NCBI RefSeq assembly: GCF_012933505.1
Contig: NZ_JABBNB010000001.1
Span: 186,001 to 250,000, forward strand
Direction of reading: 5' to 3'
Length of the DNA: 64,000 nt
DNA from: Gordonia asplenii
Lineage (GTDB): Bacteria > Actinomycetota > Actinomycetes > Mycobacteriales > Mycobacteriaceae
The translations under genes and the position numbers were made by a program. The notes under the pieces are model-generated. The model was not told the DNA's origin. It searched no databases and saw nothing but the letters and a program-made list of their open reading frames with translations. This document shows positions 49,331 to 58,987 of this stretch, one piece after another. Each line of letters starts with the position of its first letter. Position 1 is the first letter of the stretch.

Positions 49331-50747
49331 GTCGAAAGACCAACCGCTCGCCTGGGGTACCGAACCGGAGATGAGTCCGGTCGACACCGTGATGTGGCGC
49401 GGCGACTCCGACCGCCGACTACGCTCGACCATCTCGATGGTGGAGATCTACGACTGCGAACCCGACTGGGATCGCCTTGTCGCGGCACATGATTGGGGCA
49501 GCCGGATGGCGCCGCGATTCCGCCAGCGCGTGGTGGAGTCGCCGCTGCGGACCGGTACGCCCAGTTGGCAGATCGACCCCGACTTCGATCTGCACTACCA
49601 CCTGCGGCGGATCAGACTGGCCGGTGACGGCTCGATGCGTGATCTGTTCAGCCTGTGCGAGCAGCTGGCGATGACCCCGCTCGATCCGGCCCGCCCGCCG
49701 TGGGAGGGCTACCTGATCGACGGTCTGGCGTCGGGGAAGACGGCGTACTTCCTCAAGGCACACCATGCGCTGACCGACGGCTTGGGAGCGATTCTCGTTC
49801 TGGCGCAACTGCATTCGACGACCCGCGACCCCATTCCGGGCAAACCGCAGCCGCCTGCGCCGATCAGCCGAGACCTCTCGGCCCTCGACGTGCTCACCCG
49901 GCAGGTCGGGGAGGAGATCTCCCGGCTGCCGAAGCTGGCGGGAATGGTGTTCGACGGTGTGCGTTCACTCACCGATCCGCAGAAGGCGTTGAGCCGGGTA
50001 CTGCGTTACGGGCGCTCGGTGCCGCGGGTCGCCGGAATGATCAGCCCGACGGGGTCGCCGCTGCTTGCGGGACGCAGCGTGTCGTGGCGATTCAGCGCGT
50101 TCGAGGTCGACTTCGCGGCGATCAAAGCCGCGGGCGCGGCGACCGGTGCATCGGTCAACGACATCTACCTCGGTGGACTGATCGGCGGATTCCGGATCTA
50201 TCACGAGGCACTGGGCCACCCGATCGAGTCGATGCCGGTGGCCATCCCGATCTCGGTGCGCACCGACGCCGACGCCGCGGGCGGCAACCGAATCGCCGTC
50301 GGGCGGCTCGCCGGTCCGGTCGGCATCGTCGATCCGTTCGAACGGGTCCTCACCATCCGCGAGCAGGTGCGCGCGGCCCGCGGGGAACCGGCCGTCGACA
50401 TCTTCAACACCATCGGGCCGGTCCTGGCCTGGCTGCCGGGGCCGGTGTTGACGCAGTTCAGCGGCACGACGTCGATGAACGACCTGCAGGCCAGCAATGT
50501 TCCGGGCATCCCCTGGGAGACCTTCGTCGCAGGCGCCAAAGTGGAGCGGATGTACCCGTTCGGGCCCCTGCCCGGGTGCGCGGTGATGGCGACGATGATC
50601 ACGCACAACGGAGTCGCGTGCCTCGGTCTGAACATCGACGCCGCGGCGGTCACCGAGCTGGAGCTCTTCGCCGATTGCCTAGTCCAGGGATTCAACGAGG
50701 TTCTGGCCCTGGGCGATTCGGGCGAGAGGCTCAAGCACGTGGTGTGA
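49323..50747 (+). CDS. Wax ester synthase / diacylglycerol acyltransferase (WS/DGAT)
   Basis: Makes triacylglycerol or wax ester from acyl-CoA and diacylglycerol or alcohol. 474 residues from GTG 49323, overlapping the upstream stop by 8 bases. The catalytic HHxxxDG motif is H147-H148-ALTD152-G, and the second conserved region is PLLAGRSVSWRF and GASVNDIYLGGLIGG; the C-terminal VPGIPWETFVAGAK matches the ND/PLW-type end. Stacked with PlsB and HAD-PlsC in one operon, giving a route from glycerol-3-phosphate to storage lipid. Confidence 0.95.
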   Translation: MTESKDQPLAWGTEPEMSPVDTVMWRGDSDRRLRSTISMVEIYDCEPDWDRLVAAHDWGSRMAPRFRQRVVESPLRTGTPSWQIDPDFDLHYHLRRIRLAGDGSMRDLFSLCEQLAMTPLDPARPPWEGYLIDGLASGKTAYFLKAHHALTDGLGAILVLAQLHSTTRDPIPGKPQPPAPISRDLSALDVLTRQVGEEISRLPKLAGMVFDGVRSLTDPQKALSRVLRYGRSVPRVAGMISPTGSPLLAGRSVSWRFSAFEVDFAAIKAAGAATGASVNDIYLGGLIGGFRIYHEALGHPIESMPVAIPISVRTDADAAGGNRIAVGRLAGPVGIVDPFERVLTIREQVRAARGEPAVDIFNTIGPVLAWLPGPVLTQFSGTTSMNDLQASNVPGIPWETFVAGAKVERMYPFGPLPGCAVMATMITHNGVACLGLNIDAAAVTELELFADCLVQGFNEVLALGDSGERLKHVV

Positions 50748-50833
50748 GGGGGTGGCTGGCTGAGTTGAAACCGCCCCCCGGGTGGTCGAGTAGCCGTTGC
50801 ATTCCCGCTGCGGGAAGTGTCGACGACGTCGGC

Positions 50834-51415
50834 CTACGCCACCAACGCCACCAGCCAGCGTCGGACAAGTTCTTCAACCACGTCGTGCGGTTCGTCTGCG
50901 GTCAGACTCCGGTGCCCGTAAGTGAAATCGAGGGCGATGCCCTCGATGAGGGTCAGCAGATCCGCGGCGCGTGCCGACGGATCGTCGGCGCCCAGCGCAT
51001 CGAGTAGGCCCGTTGCCGCGTCGATGGAGAACAGGCAGCGTGCCAGCGCGGCACGATGCCCCTCGTCTGCCGCAGCATCAGGAGCAAAAGCGTAGCGGGC
51101 CAACAGATCTCGACGACGTTGCCCGAGGAGGTCGACCAAGTAGGCCGCGATCTGCGCGGCAGCGCCGTCGACGCTGATCTCGGTTGTGGTGCCGCCGGAC
51201 AACTCCGCGAACCTTGCCCGCGACCTCTCGGTCAGGAAGTCGATCGCGGCGTCGATGAGCGCGGCGCGCGTCCGGAAGTAGTACGACGTCGAGCCCTTCG
51301 CGATTCCTAGCGCCGCGTCGATCGCGCTGTGGGTCACCGCGTGGTTGCCGCCGCCGGCGGCGAGGTCCAATGCGGCGTCGCAGATCGATAGTCGTCGTGA
51401 AAGTCGGTGGGGCAT
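50834..51415 (-). CDS. TetR-family regulator divergent from zapE
   Basis: About 193 residues from ATG 51415 (a TTG at 51427 is an upstream alternative). HTH: HAVTHSAIDAALGIAKGSTSYYFRTRAALIDAAIDFL, of the STSYYF variety. A palindrome lies in the gap to the divergent AFG1/ZapE-type gene, so that gene or the regulator itself is the likely target. The 86 bases downstream to the WS/DGAT stop hold only REP-like fragments (GGTGGTCGAGTAGC). Confidence 0.85.
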   Translation of the reverse strand: MPHRLSRRLSICDAALDLAAGGGNHAVTHSAIDAALGIAKGSTSYYFRTRAALIDAAIDFLTERSRARFAELSGGTTTEISVDGAAAQIAAYLVDLLGQRRRDLLARYAFAPDAAADEGHRAALARCLFSIDAATGLLDALGADDPSARAADLLTLIEGIALDFTYGHRSLTADEPHDVVEELVRRWLVALVA

Positions 51416-51431
51416 CTCACAATTCAACCAA

Positions 51432-51449
51432 ACTCTACGATGATAGAGT
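51432..51449. promoter_or_regulatory. Palindromic operator between TetR and zapE-like genes
   Basis: ACTCTA and TAGAGT form perfect 6-bp arms around a 6-base spacer, in the 41-bp gap between the two divergent start codons. AT-rich for this genome. Probable binding site of the adjacent TetR protein. Confidence 0.6.
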
Positions 51450-51456
51450 CTCGCTC

Positions 51457-52377
51457 ATGAGAATCGACGGACGGCAATTGGATCGGGCACAGCGCTCGGC
51501 GATGGACGCGCTCGCCGATCCGGCCGGATCCGACGTCTACCTGTGGGGTCCGCCGGGCCGCGGGAAGTCCTGGCTGGTCGACGCCCACCTGGCGTCGATG
51601 TCCCGGAAAAGGGTGTTGCGCAGTCACTTTCACGAATTCTTCGCCGACGTCCACCGACTGATCCGCACGCGCGGTTCGCTGGCGGACGCGCTCGACGCGC
51701 TGCTCACGGGGCTCGACGTCGTGTGCTTCGACGAATTTCACGTCCACGACCCCGCCGACGGTCAGTACGTGACCGCTCTGCTCGACGCCATCGGGACAAG
51801 ACGGATCAGGCTCATCGTCACCTCCAACTATCCACCGGCCGGTCTGATGCCGAACCCGTTGTTCCACAGCATGTTCGAGCCGACGATCGACCTGATCGAG
51901 CGCCGGTTCCGGATCGTCGAATGCGACGGGGGCGTCGACTATCGCGCGTCGAGAGCCGACCGGGCACCCGGCGCGTGGCTCTGTCCGGGAACGCATGCAC
52001 AGCTGCGCAGCGTCGGGCTGCGCCGACCCGCGGCGGCAGAGCGCACGACGGTGAGTCCGGCCGGACACCCGATCGTCGCGACGCGAGCCCGGGCCGGCGA
52101 GATATGGTTCCGCTTCGCCGACCTCTGTGCGACCGCCACCGCGCCGATCGACTACCTGGCGCTCGCCGACGAATACCGGCGCTGGGTGATCACCGACGTA
52201 CCCGATCAACTCGATGCCGAACCGGCGCAGCGATTCGCGAACCTCGTCGACGTGTTGTGGGAGAAGCGAACCGAGGTGATCGTCGCGGCGTCGAATACTC
52301 CGGATTCTCTCGAGTCGGCGGGCGCCCACGACCTCGATCGGATGCGCAGCAGGCTGCGTCAACTGCCGATGGCATAG
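51457..52377 (+). CDS. zapE: AFG1/ZapE-family cell-division ATPase
   Basis: An AAA-type ATPase of the AFG1/ZapE family, 306 residues from ATG 51457. Walker A is GPPGRGKS (31-38), Walker B VVCFDEFHV (D92-E93), and the family-specific VTSNYPP and FHSMFEPTIDLIERRF blocks follow. The C-terminal RFADLCATATAPIDYLALADEY is also diagnostic. ZapE binds FtsZ in proteobacteria; the actinobacterial role is less clear. Probably regulated by the divergent TetR. Confidence 0.9.
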   Translation: MRIDGRQLDRAQRSAMDALADPAGSDVYLWGPPGRGKSWLVDAHLASMSRKRVLRSHFHEFFADVHRLIRTRGSLADALDALLTGLDVVCFDEFHVHDPADGQYVTALLDAIGTRRIRLIVTSNYPPAGLMPNPLFHSMFEPTIDLIERRFRIVECDGGVDYRASRADRAPGAWLCPGTHAQLRSVGLRRPAAAERTTVSPAGHPIVATRARAGEIWFRFADLCATATAPIDYLALADEYRRWVITDVPDQLDAEPAQRFANLVDVLWEKRTEVIVAASNTPDSLESAGAHDLDRMRSRLRQLPMA

Positions 52378-52393
52378 GTGGTGGCAAGGCTCG

Positions 52394-53164
52394 TCATCGG
52401 GACTCGGTCAGTGTTCGACGCCGATTGAGCGTCGATCCGATCCCCGCGGCGGCGGCTCGCACGGCGTCGACTTGGGTTTCCGGTCGAAATCGGGTGACCG
52501 GACCGGTGACGCTGATCGCGGCGATCACCGCGTTGGTGGCGACGTCGAAGATCGGAGCGGCGACGCAGGTGATGCCGACCGCGGACTCCTCGCGTTCGAA
52601 GGCCACGCCGCTCTCGACCGCGGCGTCGAGTTGACGGGCCAGCAGGCCCGGAGCGACGACGGTGCGCGGGGTCCATCGTTCCAGCGGGCGACTCAACACC
52701 CGCCCGCGGAGTCCGGGGTCCGCGTGCGCGAGCAGCGCCTTGCCGATTCCGGTGCAGTGCAACGGCATTCGCCCGCCCGTGCGCGACGGCGCGGCCGCCT
52801 GCCGGTGCCCGCCGATCTTGGCGACGTAGACCACCTCGAGGCCGTCGAGTACGCCGAGGTGCACGGTCTCGTGGGTGCGTTCGTACAGGTCCTGCAGGAA
52901 CGGCATCGCGATCTCCAATAGACTGCGCTCGGTCGACGCGCGCATCCCCAGTTCGAAGAGGGCCCCGGACAGTCGGTACCCGCTCGAGGTCTTCTCGAGG
53001 AGACGATTGTCGGCCAACTCGTTGGCGAGACGATACGCGGTCGCCTTGTGCAGGCCTGTTCGACGCACCAGTTCGGCGAGGGACAGCTCGTAGTCGTCGG
53101 CGCCGAAGGCGTGCAGCAGCACGACCACCTTGCCGATGACCGTGTCGGGTGTCGCGTCAGCCAC
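52394..53164 (-). CDS. IclR-family regulator of the meta-cleavage operon
   Basis: About 256 residues from GTG 53164. N-terminal winged helix: [31 protein letters not shown]-terminal IclR effector domain with [37 protein letters not shown] and GKALLAH. It faces away from the hydratase/dehydrogenase/aldolase genes with a palindrome between them, so it is the probable regulator of that operon. Longer open frames upstream are not coding. Confidence 0.92.
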   Translation of the reverse strand: MADATPDTVIGKVVVLLHAFGADDYELSLAELVRRTGLHKATAYRLANELADNRLLEKTSSGYRLSGALFELGMRASTERSLLEIAMPFLQDLYERTHETVHLGVLDGLEVVYVAKIGGHRQAAAPSRTGGRMPLHCTGIGKALLAHADPGLRGRVLSRPLERWTPRTVVAPGLLARQLDAAVESGVAFEREESAVGITCVAAPIFDVATNAVIAAISVTGPVTRFRPETQVDAVRAAAAGIGSTLNRRRTLTESR

Positions 53165-53173
53165 GCCACCCAG

Positions 53174-53192
53174 CGTATCGCTCAGCGATACG
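53174..53192. promoter_or_regulatory. Inverted-repeat operator candidate for the IclR regulator
   Basis: CGTATCGC and GCGATACG form perfect 8-bp arms around TCA in the 70-bp divergent promoter. Spacing and symmetry suit an IclR dimer. Confidence 0.6.
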
Positions 53193-53234
53193 AAACGGTG
53201 GAGATGCCGACACCTCGCGGCCGATGCTGTTCGC

Positions 53235-54056
53235 ATGACACAGACAACAGACCTCGACAACGCCATCGAGCAAGCGGCGGACCGGCTGCTCACGGCGTCG
53301 CGCACGCACGTCGCATGCGCCCCAGTCCGCGACGTCATCGGCGCCACCGACCTGCCCGCGGCGTACCGCGCGCAACAGCGCATCAACGACGTCCGCATCG
53401 CCGGCGGCGCGCGGGTCGTCGGCCGCAAGATCGGCCTGACGTCCAAGGCGGTACAGGATCAACTCGGCGTCGACCAGCCCGATTTCGGCGTCCTGTTCGA
53501 CGACATGGGCTTCGCAGACGGCGACGTCGTCCCGATGACGCGACTGCTGCAGCCGAAGGCGGAGGCGGAGATCGCCTTCGTTCTCGGCGCGGACCTCGTC
53601 GACGGCCCGCTCGACGCCGCGCAGGTCGCCGATGCGATCGCCTACGGCGTCGCGGCTCTGGAGATCTGCGACAGTCGAATCGCGGACTGGGACATCCGCT
53701 TCGGCGACACCGTCGCCGACAACGCGTCGGCGGGCCTGTACGTATTGGGCACCGAGACCAAGACACTCGCCGAGTTCAGCCCGGTCGACACGACGATGAG
53801 CATGTCGATCAACGGCGCGGAGGTGTCCACCGGCAGCGGGGCGGACTGCCTCGGCGACCCGCTCAACGCCGTCGCCTGGCTGGCGCAGGCGGCTCGCGAC
53901 AACGGTGCGCCGCTGCTGGCCGGTCAGGTGATCCTGTCCGGCGCGCTCGGCCCGATGCGGCCGCTCGCGGCGGGCGACGACGTGCGCGTCGACATCACTG
54001 GATTGGGAAGCGTCACAGCATATTTCAGCTCGACAAACGAGGAGACCGCAAAATGA
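53235..54056 (+). CDS. 2-hydroxypenta-2,4-dienoate hydratase
   Basis: Hydratase of the MhpD/BphH/HsaE family, 273 residues, adding water to 2-hydroxy-dienoates to give 4-hydroxy-2-oxo acids. Family blocks: [40 protein letters not shown] and [12 protein letters not shown], with metal-binding Glu residues in EAEIAF. ATG 53235. It is the first gene of a three-gene operon ending in pyruvate and an acyl-CoA; the order hydratase-dehydrogenase-aldolase is the same as hsaEGF of steroid catabolism, though which aromatic or steroid pathway it serves cannot be told here. Confidence 0.93.
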   Translation: MTQTTDLDNAIEQAADRLLTASRTHVACAPVRDVIGATDLPAAYRAQQRINDVRIAGGARVVGRKIGLTSKAVQDQLGVDQPDFGVLFDDMGFADGDVVPMTRLLQPKAEAEIAFVLGADLVDGPLDAAQVADAIAYGVAALEICDSRIADWDIRFGDTVADNASAGLYVLGTETKTLAEFSPVDTTMSMSINGAEVSTGSGADCLGDPLNAVAWLAQAARDNGAPLLAGQVILSGALGPMRPLAAGDDVRVDITGLGSVTAYFSSTNEETAK

Positions 54057-55036
54057 GCGACAAGACCAAGGTGGCGATCATCGGATCGGGCAACATCGGC
54101 ACCGACCTGATGTTCAAAGTCATCCGCAACGCCAAGCACGTCCAGATGGGCGCGATGGTCGGCATCGACCCCGACTCCGACGGTCTGGCACGTGCCGCCC
54201 GACTCGGCGTGCCGACCACCCACGAGGGCGTCGACGGGCTGGTGGCGCTGCCGGACTTCGACGAGATCGGGATCGTCTTCGACGCGACGTCGGCCAAGGC
54301 GCACAAGCACAACGCATCGATCCTGCAACCGCTGGGCAAGCGGCTCATCGACCTGACGCCCGCCGCCATCGGGCCGTACGTGGTGCCCGCCGTCAACATC
54401 GACGATCACCTCGACGCCCCGAACGTCAACATGGTGACCTGCGGCGGGCAGGCGACGATCCCGATCGTCGCCGCCGTGTCGCGGGTGGTGCCCGTCGAGT
54501 ACGCGGAGATCGTCGCGTCGATCGCGTCGAAGTCGGCGGGTCCGGGCACCCGCGCCAACATCGACGAATTCACCGAGACGACGTCGGCGGCGATCCGCGA
54601 GGTCGGCGGCGCCCGGCGCGGCAAGGCGATCATCATCCTCAACCCCGCCGAACCGCCGTTGATGATGCGCGACACCGTCTTCGCGCTGATCGACTCCGCC
54701 GACTCGGCGATCCACGAGCAGATCGTCGCGTCGATCGCGAAGATGGTCGACGACGTCGCGGCCTACGTCCCCGGATACCGGCTCAAGCAGAAGGTGCAGA
54801 TCACCGAGATCCCCGCCGAGCGCCCGGTGACCACGCTGCTCGACGGCGGGCGAACCGCGACTCACCAGGTGTCGGTCTTCCTCGAAGTCGAGGGCGCCGC
54901 ACACTACCTGCCGGCCTATGCGGGCAACCTCGACATCATGACCTCGGCCGGCCTGCAGGTCGCCGAGCGCATCGCCGCCCAACAGGCCACGGCGGCAACC
55001 ACTTCGGAGGAAAGCAAATCGGAGGAAAGCAAATGA
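54053..55036 (+). CDS. Acylating acetaldehyde dehydrogenase
   Basis: Oxidises acetaldehyde or propanal with CoA and NAD to the acyl-CoA; MhpF/BphJ/HsaG family, 327 residues. NAD loop [15 protein letters not shown], catalytic C130 in [11 protein letters not shown]. Start overlaps the hydratase stop (ATGA). The C-terminus ends EESKSEESK because a 15-bp unit is duplicated. It forms a channelling complex with the following aldolase. Confidence 0.95.
   Translation: MSDKTKVAIIGSGNIGTDLMFKVIRNAKHVQMGAMVGIDPDSDGLARAARLGVPTTHEGVDGLVALPDFDEIGIVFDATSAKAHKHNASILQPLGKRLIDLTPAAIGPYVVPAVNIDDHLDAPNVNMVTCGGQATIPIVAAVSRVVPVEYAEIVASIASKSAGPGTRANIDEFTETTSAAIREVGGARRGKAIIILNPAEPPLMMRDTVFALIDSADSAIHEQIVASIAKMVDDVAAYVPGYRLKQKVQITEIPAERPVTTLLDGGRTATHQVSVFLEVEGAAHYLPAYAGNLDIMTSAGLQVAERIAAQQATAATTSEESKSEESK
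55004..55033 (+). repeat. Tandem 15-bp duplication carrying the aldolase ribosome site
   Basis: TCGGAGGAAAGCAAA occurs twice in direct succession (55004-55018, 55019-55033), spanning the dehydrogenase C-terminus. It duplicates both the SEESK codons and the GGAGG ribosome-binding site of the aldolase. Confidence 0.85.
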
Positions 55037-56037
55037 GCACCCCCATCTTCGTCCAGGACGTCACGTTGCGCGACGGCATGCACGCCGTGCGACATCAGAT
55101 GTCGATCAGCGACCTGCAGGCGATCGTCGCAGCGCTCGACGCCGCCGGAGTCGACGCCATCGAAGTCGCTCACGGCGACGGTTTGGCCGGCGGGTCGGTC
55201 AACTACGGTCCGGGGTCGAATACCGACTGGGAGTGGATCGAAGCCGCCGCAGACGTGCTGCAGAACGCGCGGCTGACGACGCTCCTGCTGCCCGGCGTCG
55301 GCACGATCGCCGAGTTGAAGACCGCGTATTCGCTGGGTGTGCGGTCGGTGCGCGTCGCGACGCACTGCACCGAGGCCGATATCTCCGCACAACACATCGG
55401 TGCCGCGCGCGAACTCGGGATGGATGTGTCCGGCTTCTTGATGCTGTCGCACATGGCCGCACCGGAGGAACTGGCGCGGCAGGCCAAGATGATGGAAAGC
55501 TATGGCGCACACTGTGTTTACGTCACCGACTCCGGCGGCCGACTGACCATGAACGACGTCGCCGCGCGCGTCCGGGCATACCGCGAGGTGCTGGAGCCGT
55601 CGACGGAGATCGGCATTCACGCGCACGAGAATCTGTCGCTGTCGGTGGCGAATTCCGTTGTGGCGGTGGACAACGGTGTGTACCGCGTCGACGCATCGCT
55701 GGCCGGCCACGGAGCCGGCGCGGGCAACTGCCCGATCGAAGCGTTCATCGCGGTGGCGAACCTGTCCGACTTCGAGCATCGGTGCGATTTGGCCGCGCTC
55801 GAGGATGCCGCCGACGATCTCGTGCGTCCCCTGCAAGACCGTCCGGTGCGCGTCGACCGCGAAACCCTGACACTCGGCTACGCGGGTGTGTACTCGTCGT
55901 TCCTGCGCCACGCGGAGACGGCGTCGCAGCGCTACGGCGTCGACGTGCGCGACATCCTCACCGAATGCGGCAACCGGGGTCTGGTCGGCGGCCAGGAAGA
56001 CATGATCGTCGATATCGCGCTGACGTTGGCGGGGTAG
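55033..56037 (+). CDS. 4-hydroxy-2-oxovalerate aldolase
   Basis: DRE-TIM metallolyase, 334 residues, cleaving 4-hydroxy-2-oxo acids to pyruvate and an aldehyde. Metal-binding VTLRDGMHA (R13, D14), a [16 protein letters not shown] block with the two metal His, and the C-terminal dimerisation region binding the dehydrogenase. MhpE/BphI/HsaF family. The start overlaps the dehydrogenase stop (ATGA). Last gene before the repeat region. Confidence 0.95.
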   Translation: MSTPIFVQDVTLRDGMHAVRHQMSISDLQAIVAALDAAGVDAIEVAHGDGLAGGSVNYGPGSNTDWEWIEAAADVLQNARLTTLLLPGVGTIAELKTAYSLGVRSVRVATHCTEADISAQHIGAARELGMDVSGFLMLSHMAAPEELARQAKMMESYGAHCVYVTDSGGRLTMNDVAARVRAYREVLEPSTEIGIHAHENLSLSVANSVVAVDNGVYRVDASLAGHGAGAGNCPIEAFIAVANLSDFEHRCDLAALEDAADDLVRPLQDRPVRVDRETLTLGYAGVYSSFLRHAETASQRYGVDVRDILTECGNRGLVGGQEDMIVDIALTLAG

Positions 56038-56430
56038 GACTGGGAACCCCGAGTGCCCGAAGCGAGGAACGAGCGGCGTTACCTCCGCTCCCCGAGTGCC
56101 GAAGCGAGGAACGAGCTTCGGTGTAACGAGGGGTCTGGCGAGACGAAGAATCCAACTTGACCGAGAACATGGTGGCGATGAAATTGTTCGCAGTCCGAGC
56201 TCCCGGTGCTGCACTGAATCTTCCACGTATGTGATTGGCATTCAGGTGCTGAAAGCCGCACACCCGCAAGGTGTTTCGGGTCGGTTTGGGTTCTTTGTCT
56301 CACCAGACCCCTCGTTACACCGAAGCTCGCAAGCTCGCTTCGGCACTCGGGGAGCGGGGGTTTCGCCCCCGCTCACGCCGAAGCTTGTGAGCTCGCCTCC
56401 GCACTCGGCACTCGGGCGTTCGCCCCCGCC
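56038..56430. repeat. MITE-like inverted repeat and REP-like palindromes
   Basis: No gene in this 393-bp gap. Arms of about 66 bp, 56085-56150 and 56292-56357, are near-perfect reverse complements (a few mismatches and a 4-versus-5-base bubble) around a 141-bp centre. Sharing the words CTCCCCGAGTGCCGAAG and GAGCTTCGGTGTAACGAGGGGTCTGG, they could fold into a long hairpin. Further partial copies of the same words lie at 56049-56075 and 56362-56430. Probably a small non-autonomous element or a nested REP cluster between convergent genes. No transposase and no obvious target duplication are seen. Confidence 0.75.
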
Positions 56431-57822
56431 CTACTCCAACTCCAACCCCAGCAGTGCGTTCTCCAGAACCTCCGGCAGCGCCGGGTGGATCCAGTACTGG
56501 CCGCGGGCCATGTCGTGCACGCCCAAGCCGAAGGACATCGCCTGGATCGCTGGCTGGACCAGCGTCGACGCCTGTGGGCCGAGGATGTGGACGCCGATGA
56601 GCTTGCCGGTCGCGCGCTCGGCGAGGACCTTGCAGAAGCTCGTGGTGTCTTCCATCGCCCACCCGTAGGCGACGTCGCTGTAGGGCTGAACCTTCACGGC
56701 GTAGTCGATGCCGGCGTCGGCGGCCTCCCGTTCGGTCAGCCCGACGGTGGCGATCTGCGGGTGGCTGAACACGGCCGACGGCACGAAGCGATGGTCGAAC
56801 GGAACGAGATCAGTGGCGTCCCAACCTCGTTTGACGTTCTCCTGGACGACGCGCGTCTCGTGATTGGCGACGTGGCGCAGTTGGTGCTCAGAGGCGACGT
56901 CGCCGAGCGCCCACACTCCGCGCGCCGACGTCCGCCCGAATCGGTCGCGCTCGACGCGCCCGGCATCGTCGAGTCCGACGTCGATCGACGACAGGTTGAG
57001 CCCGTCGCCGTTGGGCCAGCGGCCGGTGGCGACCAGCAGGACGTCGGAGTCGACGTGAGAGCCGTCGGCGAAGTCCAGCCGAACCGAACCGTCGTCGAGC
57101 GTGGGCGCCCCGACGGTGCGCTGGTCGGTGCGGACCGTCCATTGCTCGCGCGCGATTTCGGTGAACCGGTCGGCGATGTCGGAATCGTGGTGGCGCAACA
57201 GTTTCGGCCCGCGCGCGACGATGGTGACGTCGGTGCCGAGTGCGGAGAAGACATGCGCGAACTCGGCGGCGATGAATCCGCTGCCGAGAATCGTCATGCG
57301 CGCCGGAAGCTCCGCCAGGCGCATCACGTCGTTATTGGTGTAGTACCGGACCCCGGAGTCGGCGACGACGTCGGGGATGATCGGCCGCGACCCCGCCGCA
57401 ATGACCACCTGATCGGCGAGCACCACATCGTCGTCGGCGGTCACCAGCCGGTAACGGTCACCGTCGCGGCCGTCGAATGTCACGTGCGACTCGTAGAGCC
57501 TGACGTTCGGCGATCGATGCGCCCGGTAGTCGCGGCCACCCGACGAGAGGGGGTCGATCCGGTCGAAGACACGCTTGACGATGCCCGGCCAATCCGCCGA
57601 ATTGAACGTCGCGTCCACGCCATAGCGGCCGGCCTCCCGGACGTGGTCGGCGATGTCTGCGGCATAGACGAACATCTTGGTGGGAATGCACCCGACGTTG
57701 AGGCAGGTGCCGCCGAAGACGCCGTCCTCGAACAGGGCGAACGAGGTGTCGTGGAAGTCGCGGTTGGCGAAGGTGTTCCCGCTGCCCGACCCGATCAGCG
57801 CGACGTCGACCGTTGTCGTCAT
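56431..57822 (-). CDS. mtr: Mycothione reductase
   Basis: NADPH-dependent flavoprotein that reduces mycothiol disulphide, 463 residues from ATG 57822. Redox-active pair C40 and C45 in GGTCLNVGCIPTKM, FAD-binding GSGSGN near the start, NADPH-site MTILGSGFIAAEFAHVFSALG, and the catalytic base pair H446 and E451 in HPALPEVLENAL. The FEDGVFGGTC form and the length match actinobacterial Mtr rather than glutathione reductase. The start overlaps the stop of the upstream hydrolase. Confidence 0.94.
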   Translation of the reverse strand: MTTTVDVALIGSGSGNTFANRDFHDTSFALFEDGVFGGTCLNVGCIPTKMFVYAADIADHVREAGRYGVDATFNSADWPGIVKRVFDRIDPLSSGGRDYRAHRSPNVRLYESHVTFDGRDGDRYRLVTADDDVVLADQVVIAAGSRPIIPDVVADSGVRYYTNNDVMRLAELPARMTILGSGFIAAEFAHVFSALGTDVTIVARGPKLLRHHDSDIADRFTEIAREQWTVRTDQRTVGAPTLDDGSVRLDFADGSHVDSDVLLVATGRWPNGDGLNLSSIDVGLDDAGRVERDRFGRTSARGVWALGDVASEHQLRHVANHETRVVQENVKRGWDATDLVPFDHRFVPSAVFSHPQIATVGLTEREAADAGIDYAVKVQPYSDVAYGWAMEDTTSFCKVLAERATGKLIGVHILGPQASTLVQPAIQAMSFGLGVHDMARGQYWIHPALPEVLENALLGLELE

Positions 57823-58850
57823 GACGCCGACGAGCCCGCGCCGGGCAGGGTCGTGAGCCACGCGTCGACCTCGTGGTAGGCGCGCTCACGCACGCGCGGC
57901 ACAGACAGGAAGACGTCGTGACGGGCATCGGCGACGGGCACCGCACTCACCCGATTGCCCAGGCACCCGCTCCATCGGGCGATCTGCTCGACGTCGAGGA
58001 CGATGTCGGCGGCATCGGCCTTGGGGTCGTATCCGCCGATGAAATGTGACTTGTCCGAACGCAATACGAGCGACGGCACCCCGACGTCGAGGCCACGGTG
58101 CAGCGCCGCGTGACCGTCGCGCACAGCGTTGAGCCAGCCGGCGGTCACCGGGAATCCGCCGAGCGGCTTGCGTACGAGGTCGTAGGCCCACTCGCCGTGG
58201 GCACTCTCGTGGAGGCTCTCGCCGTACGCCGCCGACAATTCCTGCGGCATCACGAGCTTCGGGCGCAGTTTCGCAACGGCTTTGATCACCGCGGTGGTGA
58301 TCGGTGAGCGAAGCACGGGACTGCCCTGCAGATCGAACCACGGGCTGTTGAGGAGCAGTCCGGTGATCCGCGAGTGCCGCGCGGGATCGGAGGTGCGCAA
58401 CCGATCGAGCCAGAGCGGAGTGATGATCCCGCCGGTGGAGTGCCCGGCGATGAGGACGTCGGCGTCCGCGCCGACGTCGGTCAGGATCTTGTCGAGCGAC
58501 AGGGTCAGCTCGACGTCGTAGAACTTGAGGTTGGTGGTGAAATGCGGGGTATGGCCCTCGCCCAGTGAACGGCCGCATTTGCGCAGGTCCACCGCGTAGA
58601 ACTCGTAGCCGCGTGCGGCGAAGAACTCGGCGAGCGGTTCCTGGAAGAAGTAGTCGGTGAAGCCGTGCACGTAGAGCACCGCCCCGACGGGCTTCTCGAC
58701 CCGCTCGCTACGGCGGACGAGCGTCGCGGTGATGGGGTCTTCACCGTCGGGATCGGGTCCCAGATCGAAGGTGAGAAGTTGGTAGTTGTCGAGCAGATGG
58801 TCGGGCTGCCAGCCGGTGGTGCGCGACGAAACGTCGGTCGATGAGCTCAC
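57819..58850 (-). CDS. Alpha/beta hydrolase (serine hydrolase, lysophospholipase-like)
   Basis: About 343 residues from GTG 58850. The nucleophile elbow is [17 protein letters not shown] is the oxyanion/His-Gly region, and the C-terminal DARHDVFLS provides the catalytic His. It is of the Hydrolase_4/monoglyceride-lipase type. It overlaps mtr by four bases (ATGA), the same neighbour as Rv2854 next to mtr in M. tuberculosis. Substrate unknown. Confidence 0.88.
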   Translation of the reverse strand: MSSSTDVSSRTTGWQPDHLLDNYQLLTFDLGPDPDGEDPITATLVRRSERVEKPVGAVLYVHGFTDYFFQEPLAEFFAARGYEFYAVDLRKCGRSLGEGHTPHFTTNLKFYDVELTLSLDKILTDVGADADVLIAGHSTGGIITPLWLDRLRTSDPARHSRITGLLLNSPWFDLQGSPVLRSPITTAVIKAVAKLRPKLVMPQELSAAYGESLHESAHGEWAYDLVRKPLGGFPVTAGWLNAVRDGHAALHRGLDVGVPSLVLRSDKSHFIGGYDPKADAADIVLDVEQIARWSGCLGNRVSAVPVADARHDVFLSVPRVRERAYHEVDAWLTTLPGAGSSAS

Positions 58851-58987
58851 GGCGAGTATCTTACTGTGCAGTACCCCGGTGTCGCCTAGCACACAATCTG
58901 AGCAACCCCATTCGGTTCGGGTGCGGCCATGGGGAACAATGTCTGGTGAATCTAAAGTTCAGCCCGCTGAGAAATGGGAGCGCGAGG

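Noticed and set aside
54916..56241. Long minus-strand open frame opposite the aldolase and repeat region
   Set aside because: Antisense to a well-conserved aldolase and running into the inverted repeat; no protein motif.
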